From the NCBI GenBank assembly GCA_002358965.1, contig DEPW01000081.1:16645-26392 (forward strand): DNA of 9,748 bases. The letters run 5' to 3'. The notes beneath the pieces are model-generated. The model had not been told where the DNA came from and made no database searches. It was given only the letters and a program-made list of their open reading frames with translations. Every line of letters starts with the position of its first letter. Position 1 is the first letter of the stretch. The DNA comes from Bacteroidales bacterium UBA3382. GTDB taxonomy: Bacteria > Bacteroidota > Bacteroidia > Bacteroidales > UBA932. Positions 1 through 6,384 of the stretch are shown one piece after another. Made by a program: the position numbers and the translations under genes.

Positions 1-63
1 GACAACGAGTGGGGCTACTCCAACAAGGTGCTCGAAATGGTGCGCGTCATAGCCCGCAAATAA
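1..63 (+). CDS. gap: Glyceraldehyde-3-phosphate dehydrogenase, C-terminal end only (partial)
   Basis: The first 63 bases are an open frame that enters from outside the window and ends at a TAA. They encode 20 residues that begin DNEWGYSNKVLEMV. This matches the highly conserved C-terminal helix of phosphorylating GAPDH, where the family shows WYDNEWGYSNKVLDL. The enzyme oxidises glyceraldehyde 3-phosphate to 1,3-bisphosphoglycerate in cytoplasmic glycolysis. Catalytic Cys and NAD-binding residues lie upstream and cannot be checked. A strong hairpin terminator follows 26 nt after the stop, so this gene probably ends its own transcript. The identity rests on a short but very characteristic motif. 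Confidence 0.9.
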   Translation, partial: DNEWGYSNKVLEMVRVIARK

Positions 64-89
64 TCCTGCCTCGCATAAGGATACAGTGG

Positions 90-130
90 CATTGTGCGGA
101 TTTTTTCGTAAATTCGCACAATGTTTTTTT
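90..130 (+). terminator. Intrinsic (Rho-independent) terminator after gap
   Basis: Two 14-nt arms (90-103 and 110-123) pair along their whole length, with a single G-U wobble (99 with 114), around a six-base loop (104-109). Seven T residues follow directly (124-130). Stem plus T-run is the classic intrinsic terminator layout and fits the end of gap. The T-run ends only 9 nt before the chosen bcp start, so the hairpin fills nearly all of the upstream region of bcp. Confidence 0.8.
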
Positions 131-139
131 GTGACAATC

Positions 140-583
140 ATGTTGAAAATAGGTGACAGGGCTCCCGCCTTTACGGGAAGAGACCAGGACGGCAATCCGA
201 TCAGCCTGGATGACTTTGCCGGCAGAAAGCTGGTACTGTATTTTTATCCGAAAGACAATACTCCCGGGTGTACGGCAGAGGCCTGCGACCTGAGAGACAA
301 TTACATGAGATTCCAACAGGCCGGCTATGCCATAGTAGGGGTGAGCAAGGACAGCGAGGCTTCGCACAAGAAGTTCATAGAGAAATATTCCCTGCCTTTT
401 CCACTCATATCGGACGTCTCGACCGAGATCCTTCAGGCATACGAGGCATGGGGAGAGAAGAAAAATTATGGAAAGACCACGGTCGGCACGCTACGCAAGA
501 CTTATGTCATCGATGAAAACGGAGTGATAGCCGATATCATAGTAAAAGTCAACACCAAAGACCATGCATCACAGATTCTTTGA
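140..583 (+). CDS. bcp: Thiol peroxidase of the Bcp/PrxQ peroxiredoxin family
   Basis: A 147-residue cytoplasmic peroxiredoxin that reduces hydrogen peroxide and organic hydroperoxides, recycled by thioredoxin. The sequence shows the Bcp hallmarks in order: an N-terminal KIGDRAPAF segment, the active-site stretch YFYPKDNTPGCTAEAC with peroxidatic Cys44 and a candidate resolving Cys49 (the CxxxxC pair of atypical 2-Cys Bcp proteins), conserved Arg119 in GTLRKTYVID, and the C-terminal HASQIL. The length is normal for the family. The ATG at 140 is preferred because MLKIGDRAP is the usual Bcp start. An in-frame GTG at 86 would add 18 atypical residues encoded across the terminator hairpin. No Shine-Dalgarno sequence is visible. 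The next gene overlaps its last 20 nt, which suggests co-transcription or translational coupling. Confidence 0.95.
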   Translation: MLKIGDRAPAFTGRDQDGNPISLDDFAGRKLVLYFYPKDNTPGCTAEACDLRDNYMRFQQAGYAIVGVSKDSEASHKKFIEKYSLPFPLISDVSTEILQAYEAWGEKKNYGKTTVGTLRKTYVIDENGVIADIIVKVNTKDHASQIL

Positions 584-2018
584 ATTGCCGGTGCTGTTGT
601 TTGCCCTGGCGCTCTCTGTGCCTGCCTTTTCGCAGTCGTCCGCAGATTTGGCAAGAGCCGCGGCAGACGCACTGGAGCAGGCGGGTTTCACAATAGATAT
701 CTCTCTGGTGAATGCGGATGTGCATAAAGCGAAAAAAAACGCTACGGCCGTCCTGACCTACGATGACGGCAATGTCGTTTTCAGCGCGCAAGCCTCCTTT
801 ACGAGAAAATCCGGGGAAATGTCGATATCCTGTGCGGACGACGGCGTCCCTTTCGAGCTTTCATGCAGATGTGACAGGTATTTCCGGCTGACTTCTTTCC
901 GTGACAGCCGTAAGGAATACGGAATGAAGTGGAGCTATCCGAAAAAAGACACTGCCCGTTTTCCTTCCCAAGGGGCGATGGTCTTCGACAAACGGATCGA
1001 TGCGGCGGACTTTTTCCCGATAATGGCGGAAATCTTCAAGATAGATTCGCTCTTCATCGAGGCCGGAGAAGATGTCGTAATCGATTATGATGCGCAGACC
1101 CGCAGGATTGTCGGCATAGGCCTTACGGGGGCGAGCGCGGAAAACGCCATGGCCCTTTACGGATTTTCCAGGGCGGCTCTCGATCTTGGACGGTTTTCGC
1201 CCGAGAGGATGCCGTTGCGTTCAGATCCTTTCGAGGGAAGATTCCTGGATGCATCTTTCGATTTCTTTCCGGGCATCTCCAGGGAAATCAATTCCTTCCA
1301 GCTGACGGACCCGAAAGGAGGTCCTGCGCAGCTGCCTTGCGGCGCCGACATGGTGCATTTCATGTACAATGCCGTAGATGATTCGGTGTCGAATGAGATC
1401 AGGTTCACTAAATTTTACAAACCGGTCGATGTCGAGTTCAGAGGAACAGTGTTTTCTTCGATCAGAGAGGAATATTGGACGGACGATGCCGGCCGTGAAA
1501 ACTATCTGCTGAATCTGTACGATGCCGGGGACAATCCTGCCGCGACTCCTTACGGCCTGACAGGGCTGGTAATCCGCCCGACAGATTCCACATTCCTTGC
1601 CGCGGCCGTCGGAAAAGACACCGAATATGTTCCGTTGAACGATTTCCTGTCGATGGGGCGTTTCGGCATGTATTGGTCGGTAATGGAAGTAAGGGGAGCA
1701 GACATGGTATATCAGGCTTCGTTCAGAGGATATGGAAATGACGATCCCGTCGTGTGCTATATGGGCTTCTCGGATATCGTCATCAGATATTCCGGAATGT
1801 CAGGTGTCGTGGAGGATGTGTATTACAGGGGGCCTGGCGGAAAGCCGGCATTGCATGCCAAATACAGGTGCGCCAGGATTTCAACCAGGTTCAGTTCGTC
1901 GGGAAAGCCTTTGTCGCTTGGTTTTTACGATGAGGACGATGAGCTGATACGGGTAATTCCTTACAAGGAATACACTCCGGCCGACTATCAGTTTTTCAAT
2001 CCCGAACTTATCCCTTAA
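564..2018 (+). CDS. Secreted protein of unknown function
   Basis: I do not recognise this 484-residue protein. It begins with a good signal peptide: MHHR, a hydrophobic core (about residues 9-19), and a likely signal peptidase I site after AFS (A21-F22-S23), leaving Gln24 first as is common in Bacteroidota. It should therefore be periplasmic or surface exposed. No later membrane segment is evident. The mature protein is rich in aromatic and acidic residues in short alternating patterns that suggest beta structure, with Cys pairs such as CRC near residues 97-99 and several isolated Cys. The ATG at 564 lies inside the end of bcp in another frame, and no better start gives a signal peptide. The fucosidase lipoprotein gene starts 12 nt after its stop, so the pair may be one envelope-directed unit. 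A role in glycan handling is inference from position only. Confidence 0.85.
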   Translation: MHHRFFELPVLLFALALSVPAFSQSSADLARAAADALEQAGFTIDISLVNADVHKAKKNATAVLTYDDGNVVFSAQASFTRKSGEMSISCADDGVPFELSCRCDRYFRLTSFRDSRKEYGMKWSYPKKDTARFPSQGAMVFDKRIDAADFFPIMAEIFKIDSLFIEAGEDVVIDYDAQTRRIVGIGLTGASAENAMALYGFSRAALDLGRFSPERMPLRSDPFEGRFLDASFDFFPGISREINSFQLTDPKGGPAQLPCGADMVHFMYNAVDDSVSNEIRFTKFYKPVDVEFRGTVFSSIREEYWTDDAGRENYLLNLYDAGDNPAATPYGLTGLVIRPTDSTFLAAAVGKDTEYVPLNDFLSMGRFGMYWSVMEVRGADMVYQASFRGYGNDDPVVCYMGFSDIVIRYSGMSGVVEDVYYRGPGGKPALHAKYRCARISTRFSSSGKPLSLGFYDEDDELIRVIPYKEYTPADYQFFNPELIP

Positions 2019-2030
2019 TCGTTTGATATC

Positions 2031-3491
2031 ATGAAGACATCTCTTGTTTTTGCGGTTTCGTCGCCGCTGCTTGCCATTGTTGCGGCTTGTTCCGATGGCG
2101 CTCCCGAGCCGGTTTACCCGGTGCCTTCCCCTCAGCAGGTGGAATGGCAGGAAATGGAAAGGTACGCTTTCATACATTACGGGCTCAATACTTATGCGGA
2201 TGCCGAATGGGGCTACGGGGATGTGCCGGCGGAGTCGCTCTCTCCAGCGAAGCTCGATTGCCGCCAGTGGGCCAGGGTGCTTTCCGGGGCCGGCATGAAG
2301 GGCATAATAATCACTGCAAAACATCATGACGGCTTCTGCCTGTGGCCGTGCGAGGGTACCGATTACGATATAGCCTCGTCTCCGTACAAGGACGGCCGAG
2401 GGGATATCGTCAAGGAACTTTCCGAAGCCTGCCGCGAATACGGGCTGAAGTTCGGCGTATATGTGTCCCCATGGGACCGCAACAGGGCGGACTACGGGAC
2501 TCCGGAATATGTGGAATATTACCGTTCTCAGCTGACGGCCCTCCTGTCGGGGGATTACGGGGAAATCTTCGAAGTCTGGCTTGACGGTGCCAACGGAGGC
2601 GACGGATGGTACGGCGGCGCTGATGAAACGCGGACTATCGACCGCAGGACATATTATGATTTTCCTTCAATAGATTCGCTGATACTTTCATTGCAACCCG
2701 ATGCCATTATCTTTTCGGACGGGGGGCCGGGTTGCCGCTGGGTGGGGAATGAACGGGGGATCGCCGGCGAGACCAACTGGTCAATCCTTAAAGGGAAGCA
2801 GGTGTATCCCGGTTATCCGCATTTCGAAGAGCTCCCATCCGGACATGCCGACGGAGATGCATGGATTCCTGCCGAATGCGATGTGTCCATACGCCCGGGA
2901 TGGTTCTGGCATGAAGACGAAGATTCGCTGGTGAAGTCTCCGGGGCAATTGCTCGAACTGTATTTCAAAAGCGTGGGAAGGAATGCCAATTTCCTGCTGA
3001 ATGTGCCTGTCAACAGGGACGGGCTGATTTCGTCCGCCGATTCGGCAAGCCTGTATGCTTTCAACGAAATGCTAGCAAAGGAGTTTCCGCGCAATGTTTT
3101 CGCCGATGCGGACATAATCGTTTCCGCCGAGAGGGGGCCGGACTTTGCCTCCGGCAATCTTGTCGACGGGGATTTCGGGACATACTGGTCGGTTCCTGAC
3201 GATTGCGACACCTGTGCGGTGATGTTCGTCTTCGAGCGGCCTGAGAGGCTGGACAAAGTTGTGCTTCAGGAATATATCCCTCTTGGACAGCGAGTGGAGT
3301 CTTTCGGAATCGAATATCTGTCGCAGGACGGGGTGTGGACGGCGGTCGATTGCGGAGAACAAATGACCACCATCGGTTACAAGAGGATAATCCGTTTTCC
3401 GGAAATAGTGGCTTCGGGGGTGATAGTGTCGTTCGGGAAGTCACGCGGACCTGTGTGCATCAGTGCCCTTGAAGCATTTCTTCGGGAGTGA
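2031..3491 (+). CDS. GH29 alpha-L-fucosidase lipoprotein with C-terminal discoidin-like domain
   Basis: A 486-residue exo-glycosidase that should release terminal alpha-L-fucose from glycans. A signal peptide ends in a lipobox (IVAAC, lipidated Cys20), so it is probably anchored in the envelope. The acidic residues after Cys20 (SDGAPE) resemble a weak surface-export signal. The GH29 barrel spans about residues 35-350 with FIHYGLNTY (His49), TAKHHDGFCLW (His98, His99), YVSPWDRN, and VWLDGANG with the probable catalytic nucleophile Asp185. RWVGNERG supplies a candidate acid/base, Glu241, as in the alpha-1,3/1,4-specific GH29-B subfamily; this assignment is by motif only. Residues about 355-486 look like an F5/8 type C (discoidin) domain, with GNLVDGDFGTYWS. 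It follows the secreted unknown gene by 12 nt. Its last 32 nt overlap the convergent gene. No SusC/SusD pair is in view. Confidence 0.93.
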   Translation: MKTSLVFAVSSPLLAIVAACSDGAPEPVYPVPSPQQVEWQEMERYAFIHYGLNTYADAEWGYGDVPAESLSPAKLDCRQWARVLSGAGMKGIIITAKHHDGFCLWPCEGTDYDIASSPYKDGRGDIVKELSEACREYGLKFGVYVSPWDRNRADYGTPEYVEYYRSQLTALLSGDYGEIFEVWLDGANGGDGWYGGADETRTIDRRTYYDFPSIDSLILSLQPDAIIFSDGGPGCRWVGNERGIAGETNWSILKGKQVYPGYPHFEELPSGHADGDAWIPAECDVSIRPGWFWHEDEDSLVKSPGQLLELYFKSVGRNANFLLNVPVNRDGLISSADSASLYAFNEMLAKEFPRNVFADADIIVSAERGPDFASGNLVDGDFGTYWSVPDDCDTCAVMFVFERPERLDKVVLQEYIPLGQRVESFGIEYLSQDGVWTAVDCGEQMTTIGYKRIIRFPEIVASGVIVSFGKSRGPVCISALEAFLRE

Positions 3492-4203
3492 TGACCGGCT
3501 CGGGAATGGCGCTCTTGTAGACGCGCGGGTCGAAATTGTCGTCCCACAGCAGTCTCTCGTCGAACGATTCGGGCTTTCCCGGAGGAATAGGCATGTACCA
3601 CAGGCCGTTCATCATAGGGATTGCATCCGGGTCGAACGGAGCGCTTCCTCCGAGCAGCAGCCTCGCCAAAATCCAGGCTATGCGTTCCCCTTTTGACATG
3701 GAGGCGACTCTTTTTTCGTATGCGAGTTCCCGTCCGAGCAGGTAATCTATGCGTTCGAGGGCTTCTTCGACGGTGAGGGCTCCGAATTTTTCCCTCATCT
3801 CCGGAATCGACAACAGCACGGGCAGCATCTTTTCGGCCATGACATCGCTGTCGATGATGTCCGAGGTGAGGTCTCCGAAGATCTTGTCGTAATCGAGATC
3901 TTCCAAAAACGAAAGACTGTCTTCCCATTGCATGCGGATGGCTTCGAGTTCCGTGACCGCCTGTCTGCCTGCGATATCGGCGGCTTTGTCTGTCAGAGAG
4001 TCCCGTCCGTTTTCGTCAATGAGTCCGAACATGAAGGCTTTCCGTGCAAGGTCGCGGATATCGGCGGCAAGCACGGAGGGCCTGTCCGTGATGGTGTCCT
4101 GACCGTCCGCTTCCATTGCCGGAATACAGGCGAAAACCGCTGTCAGCAGAGCATATATTGCAATTCCGCGCATGGCATGCGGTCGGTTCAATTTGCGTGC
4201 CAT
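3460..4203 (-). CDS. Secreted alpha-helical protein of unknown function
   Basis: A 247-residue protein I cannot assign to a family. An N-terminal hydrophobic stretch (about residues 13-28) follows Arg/Lys residues, as in a signal peptide. A plausible signal peptidase I site after A32-D33-G34 leaves Gln35 first. Cys26 sits in VFAC, which is a poor lipobox. The mature part is acidic and looks helical, with segments such as DIRDLARKAFMFGL and TVEEALERIDYLLGRELAYEKR, then a Pro/Trp-rich C-terminal region (GLWYMPIPPGKPESF). The ATG at 4203 gives the longest form. A second ATG at 4173 (MRGIAIYALL) would give a tighter signal peptide and is nearly as likely. It is divergent from dapE and convergent with the fucosidase, overlapping it by 32 nt. 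That it is expressed is inferred from the intact frame and signal peptide. Confidence 0.75.
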   Translation of the reverse strand: MARKLNRPHAMRGIAIYALLTAVFACIPAMEADGQDTITDRPSVLAADIRDLARKAFMFGLIDENGRDSLTDKAADIAGRQAVTELEAIRMQWEDSLSFLEDLDYDKIFGDLTSDIIDSDVMAEKMLPVLLSIPEMREKFGALTVEEALERIDYLLGRELAYEKRVASMSKGERIAWILARLLLGGSAPFDPDAIPMMNGLWYMPIPPGKPESFDERLLWDDNFDPRVYKSAIPEPVITPEEMLQGH

Positions 4204-4222
4204 GCTTTTGTCTGCTTTTGTC
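4203..4222. repeat. Two perfect tandem copies of a 10-bp unit
   Basis: The unit TGCTTTTGTC occurs twice back to back (4203-4212 and 4213-4222). On the minus strand it reads GACAAAAGCA twice, and the final A is the first base of the ATG at 4203. It therefore forms the immediate leader of the secreted unknown gene, or part of its 5' UTR if that gene starts at 4173. The A-rich minus-strand leader suits Bacteroidota translation starts. Whether the repeat has a function is unknown. Confidence 0.85.
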
Positions 4223-4228
4223 CGGAAA

Positions 4229-4244
4229 CCGTTTTGCCGTTTTG
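4229..4244. repeat. Two perfect tandem copies of an 8-bp unit
   Basis: The unit CCGTTTTG is present twice in direct succession (4229-4236 and 4237-4244). It shares a TTTTG core with the neighbouring 10-bp repeat, so the core appears four times in about 40 bp. The first copy supplies the TTTG that I propose as the upstream element of the dapE promoter. Confidence 0.85.
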
Positions 4245-4263
4245 AGGAAAAGCATTATTTTTA
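4233..4263 (+). promoter_or_regulatory. Candidate Bacteroidota-type promoter for the dapE-dapD cluster
   Basis: TTTG at 4233-4236 is separated by 19 bp from TATTTTTA at 4256-4263. This matches the known Bacteroides pattern of a -33 TTTG and a -7 TAnnTTTG about 19-21 bp apart, except for A in place of the final G. It would place transcription initiation near 4268-4272, just upstream of the ATG at 4283. This is the only intergenic space upstream of the lysine genes, so a promoter here is expected. The exact boxes are inferred by eye. Confidence 0.4.
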
Positions 4264-4282
4264 CATGTTAAAACGGACTGAC

Positions 4283-5299
4283 ATGAATTTGGACAATTTT
4301 CTCAATATCCTCAAGATAGATTCGTCTTCAGGGAAGGAGCGGCGGCTTGCCGAGTACTGCGCATACGGGTTCGCTACGGGAAAATCCGTTTCCGAAACAT
4401 ACGAGGTGGGCGACGGTACGCTTAATGTCTATCTCAAATGGGGAAATCCCGAAATGGTCTTCTGCACCCATCTCGATACGGTCCCGCCGTACATTCCGCC
4501 GAAGGTGGAAGAGCTTCCCGACGGCGATGTGAAGATATCCGGCAGGGGCAGTTGCGATGCGAAAGGGCAGATATTTTCCATGTACAACGCATGCATCGAG
4601 CTTGAAAACGAAGGATATACGGATTTCGGACTGCTTTTGGTGTCGGGCGAAGAGACCGGCTCCAAAGGGGCGAAGACGGTCGACGGCCAGATTGCCGGAG
4701 GCGAGTACCTCGTAGTCGGAGAGCCAACCGATTCGAAGATGGTGACTGCCGGAAAAGGTACGAAGTCCTTCAAGGTAGTGATCAAAGGCGTAAGTTCGCA
4801 TTCCGGTTATCCCGAATACGGAGACAGCGCGGTCATGCGTTTCGTGGATTTCATGGACAGGCTCGGTGCGGTGGTTTTTCCGGAGGATCCGGTGTTAGGC
4901 AAGACGACCTACAATGTGGGCGAACTGGAAAGTCCCAATTCGCAGAACATCCTTAGCGACAGACTGTCCTTCAGGATATATTTCCGTACGACCTTTGCCA
5001 GCGACGAGATGGTCTGCCGGCTGATGGAGTCTTTCGCCGACGGGATGACTGAAATCACGGCTTTCGGAGGGGATACTCCTTCACGGTACATGGTTCTGGA
5101 CGGATTCGAGACAAAGACAGTCGCGTTCGGGAACGATGCCCCGCATATCGGCTGCTTCAGGAACAAGATGCTTTGCGGCCCCGGATCGATACTGGTCGCC
5201 CATACGGACAACGAACATATACTGTTAAGCGATCTGATCCGTGCGAAAGACAACTATGTGTCTATATACAAGAAACTCGTAGGCCGCAAGTGCCTTTGA
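4283..5299 (+). CDS. dapE: Succinyl-diaminopimelate desuccinylase (M20 metallopeptidase family)
   Basis: A 338-residue cytoplasmic di-zinc hydrolase that should convert N-succinyl-LL-diaminopimelate to LL-diaminopimelate and succinate. M20 motifs are all present: FCTHLDTVPPY (His63, Asp65), GRGSCDAKG (bridging Asp92), SGEETGSKG (catalytic Glu123 and Glu124), VGEPTD (Glu147) and the C-terminal HTDNEH (His307). The dimerisation-domain signature SSHSGYPE lies at 171-178. The ATG at 4283 is chosen because MNLDNFLNIL is a typical start and the candidate promoter ends just before it. An ATG at 4265 adds six residues, and one at 4172 would run through the divergent promoter region. Sequence alone cannot separate DapE from acetylornithine deacetylase (ArgE). 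The five linked lysine genes, including dapD, favour DapE. It leads the cluster; asd starts 16 nt after its stop. Confidence 0.83.
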   Translation: MNLDNFLNILKIDSSSGKERRLAEYCAYGFATGKSVSETYEVGDGTLNVYLKWGNPEMVFCTHLDTVPPYIPPKVEELPDGDVKISGRGSCDAKGQIFSMYNACIELENEGYTDFGLLLVSGEETGSKGAKTVDGQIAGGEYLVVGEPTDSKMVTAGKGTKSFKVVIKGVSSHSGYPEYGDSAVMRFVDFMDRLGAVVFPEDPVLGKTTYNVGELESPNSQNILSDRLSFRIYFRTTFASDEMVCRLMESFADGMTEITAFGGDTPSRYMVLDGFETKTVAFGNDAPHIGCFRNKMLCGPGSILVAHTDNEHILLSDLIRAKDNYVSIYKKLVGRKCL

Positions 5300-5315
5300 C
5301 AAATATCTGAAAACG

Positions 5316-6371
5316 ATGGAAAAACATAATGATAAAATTGATGTCGCCGTGCTCGGCTGTACGGGAGCCGTCGGTCAGAAACTCGTGTCCCTTTTGGGGA
5401 ACCATCCTCTGTTCAATATCAGGGAACTCGTCGCTTCGGACCGTTCGGCCGGACAGAAATATTCCGATAGGGTCAATTGGAAGGAGGCCCGTCCTATACC
5501 CGAATGCGCGAAAGACATCACGATAAGGACGACTGCCGAGCCGCTGGAGTCGAGGATCCTGTTTTCGGGTCTGGATGCTTCGGTAGCCGGAGAAGTGGAG
5601 AGCGGATATGCCGCAAAAGGGCATATGGTCGTAAGCAATTCCCGGAACCACAGGATGGACGCGGATGTGCCTCTTGTCATCCCCGAAATCAATGCATCCC
5701 ACCTTGCGATAGTCACAAGGCAGGAGAGCTACCGCCGCAGCGGAGGTTTCATTGTCACCAACCCCAACTGCTCGACAATAGTGCTGGCGCTTGCCGTTTA
5801 CCCGGCATTCGCGCGTTTCGGGCTTGAAAGCGTCATGGCGGTCACGATGCAGGCCATTTCGGGCGGAGGCTATCCCGGAGTGCCTTCCATGGATATCCTC
5901 GGGAATGTCATTCCCTATATTGGCGGAGAAGAAGGCAAGATGGAAAGGGAACTGGCGAAGATCTTCGGGAGCATTACGGACGCAGGCATAGTTCCGGCGG
6001 ATTTTACTGTTTCGGCCACCTGCAACCGTGTGCCGGTAAGAGACGGGCATACGGTCTGCGTTTCGTTTTCCACGAAGAGGAAGGCCGGAAAGGAAGAGAT
6101 GCTCGACGCCATGGAGCATTGCTATTCCGACCTGGGCCTTTGCTCTTCACCCGAAAAAGTGCTGGCATACAATCCTTCCGAAGACCGGCCGCAGCCTCTG
6201 ATGGATGTCCAGGCCGGAAACGGCATGACGGTCACCGTAGGCAGGCTCCGTCCGTGCGGCATACTCGACTGGAAGATGACTGCTTTCGGGCACAATACCG
6301 TGCGTGGGGCGGCAGGCGCGGCGATACTTAACGCCGAGTTGATAGTCAGACAAGGCTTTTTGGAAAAATAA
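5316..6371 (+). CDS. asd: Aspartate-semialdehyde dehydrogenase, archaeal/fungal type
   Basis: A 351-residue NADP-dependent enzyme that reduces aspartyl-4-phosphate to aspartate-4-semialdehyde, the branch point to lysine, threonine and methionine. The N-terminal Rossmann motif is GCTGAVG (14-20). The catalytic Cys152 lies in TNPNCSTIV, followed by QAISGGGYPG (179-188), RVPVRDGHT with probable catalytic His245, and the C-terminal NTVRGAAG (327-334). QAISGGGYPG and the R-V-P-V-x-x-GHT block resemble the yeast Hom2 and archaeal branch of the family more than the E. coli-type enzyme, whose length and motifs differ. The start at 5316 gives a normal N-terminus, although the first eight residues are a loose extension before the Rossmann strand. 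The gene sits 16 nt after dapE and 13 nt before lysC, which confirms its pathway role. Confidence 0.92.
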   Translation: MEKHNDKIDVAVLGCTGAVGQKLVSLLGNHPLFNIRELVASDRSAGQKYSDRVNWKEARPIPECAKDITIRTTAEPLESRILFSGLDASVAGEVESGYAAKGHMVVSNSRNHRMDADVPLVIPEINASHLAIVTRQESYRRSGGFIVTNPNCSTIVLALAVYPAFARFGLESVMAVTMQAISGGGYPGVPSMDILGNVIPYIGGEEGKMERELAKIFGSITDAGIVPADFTVSATCNRVPVRDGHTVCVSFSTKRKAGKEEMLDAMEHCYSDLGLCSSPEKVLAYNPSEDRPQPLMDVQAGNGMTVTVGRLRPCGILDWKMTAFGHNTVRGAAGAAILNAELIVRQGFLEK

Positions 6372-6384
6372 TATTGCGAAGGTT

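Noticed and set aside
86..139. A GTG start at 86 that would extend Bcp by 18 residues
   Set aside because: The extension is encoded across the terminator hairpin and T-run and does not resemble the Bcp N-terminus.
3377..3928. A 183-codon minus-strand frame overlapping the secreted unknown gene in another phase
   Set aside because: Its translation is extremely Arg/His-rich and low in normal hydrophobic pattern, while the competing frame (3460-4203) has a signal peptide and balanced composition.
4172..4282. An upstream start for dapE at 4172 or 4265
   Set aside because: The 4172 start would add 37 unconserved residues and overlap the divergent gene. The 4265 start lies at or before the predicted transcription start. 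The ATG at 4283 fits the family N-terminus.
4204..4282. A lysine riboswitch (L box) before the lysine gene cluster
   Set aside because: The region is only about 79 nt, far shorter than an L box, and shows tandem repeats and no multi-helix fold or terminator.
5262..6119. A 285-codon open frame on the minus strand opposite asd
   Set aside because: It is antisense to a clearly conserved gene, shows no motifs, and has no flanking space for its own signals.
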